NCBI GenBank assembly: GCA_963995505.1
Contig: OZ023180.1
Location: 1,302,501 to 1,366,500 of the forward strand
Direction: 5' to 3'
DNA: 64,000 nucleotides
DNA from: Hypericum androsaemum
Lineage: Eukaryota; Streptophyta; Magnoliopsida; Malpighiales; Hypericaceae
Shown: piece by piece, positions 1-11,089 of the stretch
How the letters are laid out: each line of letters opens with the position of its first letter
Position numbering within the stretch: position 1 is the first letter of the stretch
Position numbers and translations under genes: made by a program
Notes under the pieces: model-generated
Seen by the model: only the letters and a program-made list of their open reading frames with translations
Databases searched by the model: none
Told to the model about the DNA's origin: nothing

Positions 1-207
1 CTTATATCATGTGCTGTTAATCTGTTAGTAAATATCCTTTCCGGTTATAATGAATCGTTCTTGAAAGCACCTTGCTTGATAAAGTTGGGGGCAATTTGAG
101 CATTGAGATGTGTGGTTAGGATTTTTTGGTGAAGTTTAGGTAGTAGCATCACCCTTTTTTCCTATTATTGAAACTACTGAAATTGGTTGTTTTCCTTGAT
201 CTCCAAG

Positions 208-1066
208 GTTCGGCAAGATCCAATTTTCCGCAGAGAAGGCTCGAACATCCACGTTGATGCTGTTTTAAGCATCACGCAGGTGAAACATCTCATCATAACA
301 CTGCAATTTTATGGATGTGATTATTTTGTAGTTGCTTGCCATCGTGCTTGATCTAATGGAGTGCTTATCTACAGGCAATATTAGGGGGGACTGTCCAGGT
401 CCCTACTCTCACTGGTGGTGCTGTACTCATGGTTTGTTTTAATTCTTCTACTTTGAAATAATATCCGGAAGAATAACTAAAGGGACTAATTGAACTTCTT
501 GCGCATTTCAGGTTCGCCCAGGCACCCAACCTGGTCAGAAGGTTGTCCTAAAGAATAAAGGTATCTCCATTCTACTGCATAGCACATTTAGATGTAGACG
601 TGTAGTTGCAGCCTTCTGTTACTATTGATCTAGTTTTGTACTGCATAATAAATTCTGATCAGCTTGATGTGTTTGAATGTAAATTCTGCTTTGTGGCACA
701 TTTTTAACTCGTTGATTAATTCATTTTTGGTGGCATCTGACAGGAATAAAATCTCGTGGTTCATACTCGCACGGTGATCAATTTGTACACTTCAAAGTCA
801 GCATTCCAACGTATGGTTTCTTCCTCGGCCGAAATTTATTTGCGCCATCATTTTCATTTTCTGTGAACAGCTAAATGAAAAACAAGCTCCGTCTCTCTTG
901 CCTCATGGCTATTTCATGCGGTTTGGTTATGAAAGCTTGATTGTCAACTTTCTGCAGGACTTCGTCAACTTTCTTTCAGGACTTTCTGCAGGGCGAATTA
1001 ATTGAAGAGTTTGCTAAAGAAGAACAAGGTGAAGCCAAGAATCGTGCTGCTGGAGCGTCAGGGTGA
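208..1066 (+). CDS. DnaJ (Hsp40) C-terminal exons, GFA2-like, 5' part outside window
   Basis: Five exons of a type I DnaJ co-chaperone can be read: 208-279, 375-431, 512-560, 744-810 and 958-1066 (stop TGA 1064-1066), all with GT-AG borders. They encode the C-terminal substrate-binding/dimerisation domain: VRQDPIFRREGSNIHVDAVL, then AILGGTVQVPTLTGGAVLM, VRPGTQPGQKVVLKNKG and a GDQFVHFKVSIP block. This order matches the plant mitochondrial DnaJ GFA2, which assists Hsp70 in protein folding. The J domain and zinc fingers must lie upstream of the window. The last exon is odd: where relatives have a short N-L-T-x-R-Q-R-type link before ELIEEFAKEEQGE, this copy reads TSSTFFQDFLQG because the acceptor region is locally repeated. 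Family assignment is strong; organelle targeting is inferred from the relative. Confidence 0.85.
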
Positions 1067-1828
1067 ACATAATTTGCCGGACCCTGATGATCAACGGGTC
1101 CGACGGTGGCGCAAGCAGCATGCATAAAAAGGTAGTGATCCAGGATAGCAGTGAACCTGCTTACAAAATTTTGTAGCATGTAAATACTGACCCGGCCTCT
1201 CATAATAATAGTGTACCCATTTGGGCCGAGTTTTGATCTGTGTTCAGGTTTCTAGAGATAATTATACTGTACATAATTGATGCATTATAATCACAAAACG
1301 AGGTTGAGGAGGTGGATTTCTCCCTATCATGTTTCCAGGTCTAACTTGTTAGCTTTCTTTCCTGTTGGATTTGCATTGCTGAGGAACTTTCTTACAAACT
1401 TGAAACTTCCATACTATGTAAACATTGTCTTACAAAAAGTATTATCTAAAGCAGGAACGATCAAATGTTACATGTACTATGAACACTACCTAAAGAAACG
1501 AGGAGGAGAAACAAAACCCTCAAAGGAAGGAAGCCATACGTAAGGAGAAGTGGCCTCGTGTAACTATGAACTATCGAAAGAAACGAAAAGTGGCATCATC
1601 ACCAAGAACTATGAAGTCATCATCAAGAACTATGAAGTCTAAAGAATGAATGAATACTATCTAAAGAAAGAAAGAAAGAAAGAAAGAAAGAAGCCATACG
1701 TAACGAGAAGTGGCCTCATCATTTAGAAACGAGTCACATTTGGGCCTCCAGCTCCGTCAACCAGCTCCACCTTCGCAAAAATAACGAATGGTTCAATTAT
1801 ATATTATAGTGGAAACAAGAAAATAATT
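1067..1828. other. Intergenic, with short repeats and an (AAAG)n microsatellite
   Basis: No convincing gene. The block at about 1600-1640 repeats 'caagaactatgaagtc' in tandem, and a GAAA/AAAG microsatellite lies at about 1662-1692. The phrase 'gccatacgtaaggagaagtggcctc' near 1532 recurs with small changes near 1692, so the stretch is a local duplication around the microsatellite. Confidence 0.6.
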
Positions 1829-2092
1829 TCAAGAAAGATAAAAAAGATTACCGTGAACTAGGATGTGGTGGCGAACCCTCCACAACGACTTGTAAGTCCC
1901 CCCATTGACTCCGATCAAAGTATATCGGTAGTTTCTACCGGGTCTGACCTCGATGAACCATCCCAGATGGACCAAATGGGCGCGGAAGGCGATGTAATTG
2001 TTATTTTTCATGATGCATTCAGGGTCCGCCATGACCTCATCGAAGATGATGTTATTCGCCATCGGCTCAACTACAAACGGTTGCCACGCCAT
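1829..2092 (-). CDS. Short ORF resembling a segment of IDM1-like chromatin proteins (possible fragment)
   Basis: An 87-residue reading frame. Its middle, HLVHLGWFIEVRPGRNYRYT followed by a G-G-T-Y-x-S-L pattern, resembles the small GW-x-IE-x-RP-x-GR-x-Y module of plant increased-DNA-methylation-1-like/PHD proteins. No PHD finger, acetyltransferase domain or further exon is visible nearby, so this is at best a gene fragment or one small exon. An overlapping plus-strand frame (1865-2194) has no recognisable content. Function is not assigned. Confidence 0.25.
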   Translation of the reverse strand: MAWQPFVVEPMANNIIFDEVMADPECIMKNNNYIAFRAHLVHLGWFIEVRPGRNYRYTLIGVNGGTYKSLWRVRHHILVHGNLFYLS

Positions 2093-2199
2093 TGTTTATA
2101 TCTCCAAGCTACAAGAACTCGGCGGTGGGAAATTTGGAATGCTTGGAAATTTGGAAGGTTTTCTGGCGGAGCGAGAAAGAAACAGTTTGCATGAGATAA

Positions 2200-3600
2200 G
2201 AGAGTTTGGAAGGGGCGGGGGGGTTGGTTTAATGCCCGTTAAAAAGAGTTAATTTTTTTTTGTTACTTGTACATCAAGTAAGTAAAAACTCTCTAAAGTT
2301 ATATTGTTGAGACCCGATAAAAATATCACTTTATTACATAAGAGAGATTTTTTTCTCTCCAAAAATATTAAAATTCATATTAACTGGTCAAATCCAATTC
2401 ATTTTTTTACGAATCAAACCGAATCAGAATCTGTTTAATTTAAAGTCACTCCTAAGATTACCTAATAACACATTAAATGCATTTTGACCCGACAAAAAAT
2501 TCTATACTAAATTTAACAAAACTTGACCAAGCTCGACAAAAATTTTATGCTTCGTAATTTTGATGGAATGTGCAGTATATTGCGAATTTAATTTAGCAGA
2601 TAATATATTAGCACATTCTATATGTTCAGTCAATTAAATTATCAAAAAATATCTAAAATTAAAATATAATTGAATAATATAATCATTAATTATCTCAAGA
2701 ATATTTCTTTAACCACAAAAGGACAATCATTTTTAACCAACCATAGAAAAATGGAAAAAAAATATTTCTAAATTAATAACACAATAATGAAAACCATTTA
2801 TCCAATATTCATGTATCAATAGGAGTTACTACGTACTAAGGAGGTCAATGGAGTTACATACTTTGGAGTCAACTTCATAAAATAACTACTAACAAACATT
2901 TTGATTAATTAATAAGAAAATTTCTAATGTAAACAAAATTCATGGACTTGAATTTGTAAAAAATATTTGTACTATCCGAAAACACTGTGACTATCCGAAT
3001 ACCTGCCCGTGCCCAATAACTATTTGGTCATAAACATTCAAATAAAAGACTTTTTTTTCTTGGTCGCCCAACTTAGTAATGACCTGGTCACTCTTACCTA
3101 TTTGGAACTATCTCGTCGCCGACTGACATGAAAATTTCCGAAAATAGGAGTTGCTTATTTTTTTCAAAATATCAGTCGGATCAATCGGTTCTCCTACAAA
3201 TCGATTTGTTAAATAAAAACCTTAATAAATAACTACAGCCAAACTCTCTCTCTCCACCCCTTTCTTATTTTCTCTCAGTCAAACTCTTACAAAGCTATTT
3301 TTTTTAGGAAGAATTCTACGGTCTTTAAACATGAGATAAGAGGATCGAATCCCATGACCGTCTAAAATTCGAAATTGTGAAACAATTTAAATCTCACAAA
3401 AAAAAACTCCTTCTCAAAGTACTAACTTTTTTCTCTCAGTTCTACAGTCAAACTCTTACTTGTAGTACTTCTACAGACAAACTCTTACAACTCTTTTTTT
3501 TTTTTGAGAAAGAGTTCGGCAGTCAAACTCTTACAAAGCTGGCCAGCCCAAACCCTCCCATTTCCCTTATTAGCAAATTCTATCTCCTCCATTAAACGCG
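2200..3600. other. AT-rich intergenic DNA with a dispersed short repeat
   Basis: No gene seen. The phrase 'cagtcaaactcttacaaagct' occurs at about 3278 and 3520 with degenerate copies at about 3448 and 3475, between poly-T runs. This suggests small local duplications just upstream of the WIYLD-type gene. Confidence 0.5.
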
Positions 3601-3623
3601 TTTCCTCCCCTCCGAGCTCCCAA

Positions 3624-4763
3624 ATGGCTGCCAAACGTGTAAGACGCCCTAAGAAGGTTTAAAAAAAAACTTGAACCCTTTACTTTAGTAAGCGTTTATA
3701 TTTTTCTTTTTCCGTCACTGTCGATGCTTCTTCTTCGTGATTAACCTAAAATGTGGCTTTTTTTTTTATACCCATTTGCATGTTCTGCTTAAAAAACTCT
3801 GCCTTTTTTGTGTTCTGCTTAAAAGCTCTGGTTTTGGTGTTATTTTTGTTTTCGATTTCATTTTTTTCTTTTGTTGGTTTGTTGTTGTTACAGGTTCGGT
3901 CTGGTGGGTACAGGAGGGACGCGGCACTTGACTTTCTGAGGCGGTTAGGCTGCGAAGATGACTTGATAGAGTCAACGCTAGATGAGCTTTTGGAGGTAAT
4001 GGTTTCGTTTGCTCTGTGTTTGAAGGTTTTGTTTTGGAAGTTCTATAAACTGATTAGTCCAAACAGAGACTTTTGACCTTTGTTTGAAATGTCTTCCTAA
4101 ATTTTTACCAACTTATGATTATTATAAATTGGCATCCATCCTTGTGTCCTTTTAGGTCTATAGAGCAAGACTGTTACAAGATCTTACATCTTCCCCGAAC
4201 AGGACCAGGCACCGGAAACTGTGAGATCATTTTTCGTTGTTTGTTTGTAAGCTTTTGTTCGTTCGCCTGTGCATCTTCCGCATTCAAGATACGATATGCT
4301 ACGGACCAATGTGAACAGAGCTGGTCTGCTTATTTGTTTTGCAGGCTTACTCGTTTTAGTTATCAGTCCATTATTTAGCAACTATAGCTATAGCTATACG
4401 GTATTTGCAACTTGGTAATGGCTGGTGTGGTGTTGCTTGCATTATTAAACCGGTTTTTGCAGAGTTCGCTTGCCCGTTACCTGCACCATAGAGCAGAAAT
4501 GGAAAGTGACTTTTCCTTTTGCAGAAGAATGAGCTAAATTTAGCAAAATTACCATCTTGTTTTTGCAGAGTTCGCTTGCCCGTTACCTGCTGAAGATGGA
4601 GACTCGAGTGGCACAAAAGATATGGACTTGGAAGAAGATGATGATTGCTTTGATTCGGATTGTCCTATAAGCTCAGACCAGCCCCCCTCTTGCAGCCAAT
4701 CTACGACTGCATTGACGATGACGAGGAGGACGAAGACAACTCCATATTTTGTGCAGTTTAAAT
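3624..4763 (+). pseudogene. WIYLD-domain gene, probably damaged
   Basis: Exon 1 (3624-3656) encodes MAAKRVRRPKK. Exon 2 (3894-3995) encodes RRDAALDFLRRLGCEDDLIE followed by STLDELLE, which fits the start of the plant WIYLD domain (R-x-D-A-A-L-D-x-x-x-x-x-G-x-x-x-x-L-I-x-x-T-x-x-x-L-L-x-V-Y), a small module found in SUVR-type methyltransferases and stand-alone proteins. Exon 3 (4156-about 4220) starts VYRARLLQ but lacks the usual W-x-F-I-E-E half. The distal part (about 4568-4763) encodes an acidic tail that is readable to the end only by changing frame at the C-run near 4682, where an IYDCIDDDEEDED-like tail appears. A 31-base exon-start sequence is present twice (4454-4484 and 4560-4590). 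The lost second half and the frame break suggest a relic; a mis-modelled intron is the alternative. Confidence 0.45.
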
Positions 4764-5429
4764 GAAGTCCATTTTAGGTAAAATTCACTGGGAATAAAAC
4801 ATGCTCATAGTATGCTATATGATAAAGCATCTAACATCGTAGTTGCCACTAATTAGAGTTAGCGCTGAGTAACATCGGATTTAAATTATCTTAGTTATTA
4901 AATATCAAGTTCGAACCTTGTGAATGCTATTATCTTAGGGAAACATATTCTCTTGTTCGTTTTGCCTTAAAACATGTGGCATATAGTCGATAACACAAAG
5001 CAGATTCAATTTAGCAGATAGCCGATTGGACGATTTACACTTGCATATATGTTGTGTTAAATACTCGCGCCACCTACAATATTTGGATATGATTTTATAT
5101 GAGACATGGTTCAAATTGTGCATACGCCTTACTTATGGCTCACAGCGGGTTGCTTTAGCATTTGAAGCTCTTCAAAGGCCTCTGCGGAAGCAGACATTGT
5201 CCTAAGAATCGTTGTGTCATTCTTAGGATCTCAAAGTGATGCAACTGATATTTATTTTCCTGCATTTATCCATCTGATGGTTGATTTGTTTGGTTGTTAA
5301 TTTTGGATCACATCAATAGGAACAAGAACCACACGAGGTCGGAGAGACTCCTCCAGAAATCACACTGCAAAGTGAACCATAGGATGATTCTCTGACTATA
5401 GTAGTAGATAAAATTCTATGTTGTCAATA

Positions 5430-6515
5430 GTGCGCTATGGCGAGAAACCATTGTTACTCCTACGCTAAGTTGCTGCTACCCGCTATGGAGATTAGCGGCT
5501 GTAGCGGTGCTATAGCCGTCAAATAGCAGTTTAGTTCGCCGCTATCATGATTATATGGGAAATTTCTTAAGTTTCCTTATGTGTTTAAATGTTTATTTAT
5601 ATATAGGTAGTTTTGCACCTCATTAAGTGACCGAAATCAAGTGAGTGCCCTAAGTTTTTCGGAACATCAGTCCTCTCTCTCCCGTACTCCCTCTCTTCCT
5701 CTCTTCTCATCTATGGAAAGAATAACTATAACTAGCCTACAGACAGTAAGTAGTACATGTTAAAGGTATTTAGGGACCATTTGGTTATGAGCATTGCTTG
5801 AGGAATCAACAGACGAGAAGCTCATTAGAAGAAGAAGTTTGGTTCTCTTGGGAGCTTTTATTGAAGAATAGTGGTCTGCAATTTGTTAATGGTGGTCTGC
5901 AATTTGTTAAATCTGCTACAGAATTCTGCAGATGTTCTTGTCTGCTGAACATCTGCAGAATTCCTTCCCTCGAGATGTGATCTTATCAGGTGCAATCATT
6001 GGTATCTCGATATTCCAATGATTGCCAACTACACCATTTATCTCTGCCAGCCATCTACATGGTTCCAAGCAATGTATTGCTTCCCAAGACAGAGTTACTG
6101 CTACAGCTCTTCACCTTCTCACCAACGATCACTTGTCATTAGTCTTACTGTAATTATTATTAGGAGTTATTGGTTCACTAACCGACATCTTTATCCTTGT
6201 ATATAAACTTATGTAATCATTCTTTCATGATAGATTGAATCACTTTTAACAGCTTTTGGTCATCTTTTTCTATCCGGTTGTCCATGAGTTGTGAATTTGC
6301 TTAAAGTAAATTGCAAATGAACCACGACAAGAGACCAGTAAATTAGCTTGAAGTAATTAGCTTGAATTTTTTTGTTTATGGTTCTCTTTAATTTTGTGTA
6401 TTTTTCTATTTTTGAGTATTTATATTTAATTTGTACACTGATTTTTAGTCTTTGCAACAGCGGCTATTTCACTATCCGCTATACAGCTAGGGGTAGCGGC
6501 GCTGTTTGGGATTCA
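5430..6515. mobile_element. Candidate non-autonomous DNA transposon with GC-rich inverted ends
   Basis: The left end (about 5435-5545) is rich in 'cgctat/gtagcgg' words, e.g. 'gctgctacccgctatg' and 'gattagcgg'. The right end (about 6455-6510) has the same words in reverse orientation ('ccgctatacagctaggggtagcggcgctg'-type). The interior is AT-rich with no transposase. The arms are imperfect and no target-site duplication could be fixed, so boundaries are approximate. An exon-like piece (5320-5383, ending QSEP-stop) lies just upstream. Confidence 0.35.
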
Positions 6516-6950
6516 CCAACCATGAGATCAATTGGATCATGCGAATGATAAGACAAGCACGGATGGTGTCTCTGTGGTAAGTATTTTTTCTTTATCGAGT
6601 AAGGAACATGACCATTATACTGTTCAGAAGAGTGACAATCTTGGTGTTCTGTTATTAGTTGTTGTGTGCCTTTTGTCTTTTTAATGTCGAGGCAAGGAAA
6701 AGTAGCGATAGTTCAATGACTTCAAGCTTGTAACTCTAAACCGGTATATTGTAACTATTGTGATAATGCATCTCTGCACACATAATAAGTTGTAATTGGC
6801 GAGTACGTAAATCGACGGATAAGCTTGCAGATAAAGAGATTGTTTTAGTTTTACAAGTGATTTCAAGAATTTTAAAATACACCAACGACCTCGTAGAAAA
6901 AAATTGCAACAGTATAGAAAGGAATATGACAAAAGAAGACACTATCTATC

Positions 6951-8237
6951 TCAATGAACTGGTGTAGGCCACCATGGGAGAGTAGCTGTGATGTGACGGG
7001 CAGAGTCTACAACGATCACCCCACCATCATAAGAAGGGTGAGTACCGGGATCAATAAATGGTACAAGCTCCCCAACCACTTGCCATTCTTTGGTACGTAG
7101 GTTGTAGGATGCAGTACTAAAAGAAGTGGAATCACTTAATAAGATAATATCCCGGTTGCTAGGATGAAAACAAAACAACAGTACTAAGGAAGCTGTGTCG
7201 ACGTCTGCAGCCATGTAGCGAACTTGGTTGAGGAAACTTGGAGCACCAACAGAGTTGAAGAGATTGTGAAGAAGAATCCTACATTCAAAACACCACTCCC
7301 CGTGATCATCACCATGTCCCTTTTCTTTTAACTTGGAAACGGACACCTCAAATTGCACTCGGTCCATCCCCATCTCTACAAGGACAACCGACCCTTGTAC
7401 CACATTAAATCTCAGTGCTTTACGTAAAGAAGTATCTATCTTCTTGTCATAATTATAATATAAACATGGGTCAGTGGCCGTAACAAACGGATCATAAACG
7501 ACAACCTTCTTCGAGGTGTACCAATAGAGCTTCCCATTGTGACCCAGAATATTGGCCACACTTAGGTAGTCTCTGTATTTAAGTCCTGTCTGTAGACCCC
7601 ATTGCCTTGTCTCAGAACAATATGTAACAAGAATACAATCTGCATTCCATATGCTGCGGTGATATTCAATTAAAACAACTCTGTATCGATAGCTGGCATT
7701 GGCACCTCCACATGGTTGTTGAGAGCAAAAAGGTTCACAAACAAAGCCCACTTGACGAAGGCTGCGATACTCGGAATGCATGGGATCAGGTTCATACACA
7801 GGGAGCTCGATTTGCTCCTTGGTAAAGGGGTTGAAGATATAATAAACAAGGGGGTCCGTCTTATGGTCGGAGCACAACAACAAATCATTAAAGGAGCTCT
7901 CAACTCGGTAGCTTGTCCTTGGAAGCAAACATGACCCACTGGTAATCATTGTATGTTCTTTTATGGAATGATAGGTTAGGAACCAGAGCAGTTGGTGGGT
8001 GTCGAAGTTGGTTCCATAATTCTTCTCCCGCTGGTGTTCAATAAAGCGAGTAACAAAATATTTGTCGGAGATTAAAGAATTCCAACGCTTAGAAACGCAC
8101 TTACACTGAAATGCGGATTTTGCAGAGGGGAGACGCTGGAGAATTTCCATCCATATGTAGTCATCCAAGCCAGCTTTTCTTCTTCTTGTTGCAGCGGCTG
8201 ATCTGATCGTGTGAGAGACAATCAAAGATTCCATCAC
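6951..8237 (-). CDS. F-box protein with FBA-type C-terminal region
   Basis: Single-exon frame of 428 residues. An F-box lies at about residues 25-62 (DDYIWMEILQRLPSAKSAFQ, then C-K-C-V-S-K-R-W-N-S-L-I-S), followed by an F-box-associated region with the typical N-P-F-T-K-E-Q-I-E-L-P phrase and scattered W/Y strands. Such proteins are substrate receptors of SCF ubiquitin ligases and dock on SKP1. The substrate is unknown; this is one of the large fast-evolving plant F-box families. The start chosen is the first ATG, and the second M at residue 2 is equally possible. There are no breaks, and length and domain order are normal for the family. Confidence 0.85.
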   Translation of the reverse strand: MMESLIVSHTIRSAAATRRRKAGLDDYIWMEILQRLPSAKSAFQCKCVSKRWNSLISDKYFVTRFIEHQREKNYGTNFDTHQLLWFLTYHSIKEHTMITSGSCLLPRTSYRVESSFNDLLLCSDHKTDPLVYYIFNPFTKEQIELPVYEPDPMHSEYRSLRQVGFVCEPFCSQQPCGGANASYRYRVVLIEYHRSIWNADCILVTYCSETRQWGLQTGLKYRDYLSVANILGHNGKLYWYTSKKVVVYDPFVTATDPCLYYNYDKKIDTSLRKALRFNVVQGSVVLVEMGMDRVQFEVSVSKLKEKGHGDDHGEWCFECRILLHNLFNSVGAPSFLNQVRYMAADVDTASLVLLFCFHPSNRDIILLSDSTSFSTASYNLRTKEWQVVGELVPFIDPGTHPSYDGGVIVVDSARHITATLPWWPTPVH

Positions 8238-10580
8238 TCCAAATTAATTAACAACCGTATTATTGATGTTAGCAAGGAGTTGAGGGGTGTAATTTATAGT
8301 TGATTGGCCCTAATTTCCTAAACCCACAGGGAATAAAATAAGGGTTCGTTTCCCCAACACAAAACGAGATCGAATCGTACACAACTATCTCCGGCTTTTT
8401 AGGCTGAAACCGTCCAATATACCATTAATATATATGTATAAATATAAATTTATCAAGGCCAGTATCTGCATTAATTAGTGTTTATTTTTGGCAATACAAA
8501 ATCTACTATGGCTTATCCAATCAGTAGCTTAATATGGTTAGAACTCTCCAGATTATAAAAAATCTCGGTCCAAATAACTTGCTGCGTATGCTTTGTTGAG
8601 ATTTACCGCGTGTGGGGAGCAGAACCAAGTGTTGGCTGAGTCTGCCTTTTTCTGTTATTATTATTTATTATTTTGTATCTCTCGTTTAGAGATTCTCTTT
8701 AATTTTCTCCCATTTTTGTATTTTATAATGGTTCTTTTCTCCCATTTACTGATTTAAGGGACGGAAAAATGATACATGCATCTCACCGCTGACTTTAAAT
8801 ATTACGGATCCTGTTTTAACGGCGGTCTTACTCGGTAGCTTCGATCGCATCGTATTCAGTATTCTAAAAGGAATAAGACACTAATGGTATGTGACCCATT
8901 TTTATTATAAGTAAATTTATTTCTTTATTATTTTGTTAGTATTTGCACTCCGGTAAATTCTTTGCCTTACCTTTTTATTGTATGATTATATAAAGTGCTC
9001 ATTTGTATAGAATTGTCATGTACTTTATAATAGCAGACCTCGTTAAGATCCTGCTATATGTAGTAAAATTTAATGGAAAAAAACCGACATGAAAAGAGTG
9101 CCCAGACATTAGGAAGCTGCGAAAACAAAATTATAGATGTTATTAAAAAAACAAATTTGATCGATTAGAACTAGTCAAAGTATTAAAGAAGTTAGATTCA
9201 AATATCTCAAATTTGTAGACTAAATAAAATTCTGAAGGACCATTAACACCGCAACTACATGATTTGATAAACCAAGTATCACGGGGTCTAATAGTTGTAC
9301 AAGGGAAGGGAGGGCACAACAGACTTGGTCAGAGAAGAGGTGGATCGCCCGCCACGGCCAACGACGGAGGGAGGAGGCAAGTGATTATTGTGGCCCATTT
9401 TCCTCATTTTGGGCTATTGAATCCCCGCCCAACGGGCTTTCTTAGAGATAATGGGCCGGTAGAATGGTAAGCCCAAAACAAAGAGGAGGGAGCAAAGGTG
9501 TCAAGAGGGAGGAGGAATTTTGAGATGTTTGTTAAGTTTGAGATACTGACTGACTGTTGCATAGTCTGTTAAGTGTTAATAGAAGAAGATTCTTGTTTTC
9601 AAGTCGGAAAAGAAAAGTTGCAGGTGCCGTGGATGTTTGTCATCAATCAACCGTAAAGAGTAGCAAGGTCCCGATGATTGACGCACGGCCCCATCCCATC
9701 TCACTGTAAGGGATTTTGTCCATTTCACTGTTGTTGTTGACAGCCGAGAGTGGCTAGTCCCTGTCGTTAGCTTCAGATTGGTAATGGTTACTCTGTTGTT
9801 TTGGTGTACGGCACCAGAGATACTCACTGCTTGGGGTCACTGCCAAAGTCCTGGATATGCCGGACCAGTGTATGTATGTAATGTCTTACCATCAATGCCT
9901 TTCCTCTTGTCTATGTCGTCTGAATGAGATTTATTTAATCTTTATTGGTCGTTTTCTCCCTATTGTGATTGGCTATCCTGAGATCATCAGATGTGTGTGT
10001 GTTATGACACCTAGTTGCACACATCTTCGGAAAAGATGTCCTTTCGGAGCAGATTAGTACGTGCATTGTGTACATCTTCGTGGAAAATTTGTTGCCGCGG
10101 ATTATGTACATTTTGAGACATGTCAAAGTAGGTAGTAGGCACCTCATCTGACTGAATTGCATCTTCTTTGCAGTTAGTTACATTGTCCCTGTTTCTCCCT
10201 GCTAGTGTTAGTTACTTCATAAAGTTCTTACCGCTAGCTAGTATAGCCTCTTCGACTGATTAGCCGTGCATGGTTGGTTATGCCTTGTATTGTGAACTTT
10301 TCCCCGGACTCTCCAAATCGTCTTGGCTGAAGCTTCACAGTTTTATGTTCTTTTATAGTTGTGAATGCATTCTAAGATCTGCTAGTGCAAATTTAAGAAC
10401 GTCATTCGCCGCAATTTTGTGTTGTTGCTAGAAAAGGACGCACAAAAATTTTGAATCGATTTCTTCTTGGTGTATTGCTCTGCTAAAATAGCTGTTTAAC
10501 TACTCAACTGTTTGCCCTCCTCATCAGGTGTCACAGTGTTGGCAACTATGTGATGGTTTTTGCATTTTGATCCTGTGTGT
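8238..10580. other. Intergenic, no supported gene
   Basis: AT-rich flank to about 9250, then a more mixed stretch with many short frames but no recognisable protein. The region 9330-9480 contains repeated 'gcccatttt/gggcc' words. Some frames near 9600-9850 look faintly exon-like but have no clear family or splice pattern. Confidence 0.4.
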
Positions 10581-10599
10581 GAGTTCTTGTTGGCTTGCA

Positions 10600-10884
10600 G
10601 ATGCTACAACAATTCATCCAAATATTGATAAATTCTGGGAAGTTGATCACTGGTCCAATCATATTCTTGTCAGATACACATGGTCAGTGCCTTTTTCCTT
10701 TTCAGATAAATGATGTTCATTATCAGTATCACAGCTAGGAACTTACTTTCTTGTGGAGGGAGGGAAATAATCATCATCTAGGTTAAGTTACTCAGTTGAG
10801 TCATTTTGTTGGCATGTAACAGGGAGGGAGGAACAGTCTCTGTGATAGATGTAAATTCTGGATTCTATCTCCTGTTTGGATCAG
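10600..10884 (+). other. Two exon-like pieces of an unrecognised gene
   Basis: Piece 1 (about 10600-10681) follows an acceptor 'ggcttgcag' and reads TIHPNIDKFWEVDHWSNHIL then V-R-Y-T before 'ggtcagtg'. Piece 2 (about 10822-10884) follows 'taacag' and can be read GGTVSVIDVNSGFYLLFGSG before 'gtgattg'. Both have protein-like composition, but I do not recognise the family. They may be remnants of one gene or a captured fragment; no start or stop can be set. Confidence 0.3.
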
Positions 10885-11031
10885 GTGATTGATCTCTACT
10901 TATGAATTTAAACAAGCATGCTATTTATTAGCAACGAGAAAGACATTATTAAACTTGTTTAACCACATAACCAGGAGGCCTTCTGCTGTCGTTCATTCTT
11001 TCGATCTACATCTTGCAGTCCTCAGGGGACA

Positions 11032-11088
11032 AATCAGGATTCAATCTGTTGTAGAGACGTTAAGAGTACAACAGATTGAATCCTGATT
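11032..11088. repeat. Perfect 22-bp-arm hairpin
   Basis: The arms at 11032-11053 and 11067-11088 are exact reverse complements, separated by a 13-base loop (gagacgttaagag). The core word is 'caggattcaatctgttgta'. It stands alone in non-coding DNA. It could be a short inverted repeat, a relic of a MITE, or a small-RNA hairpin. Confidence 0.8.
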
Positions 11089-11089
11089 G

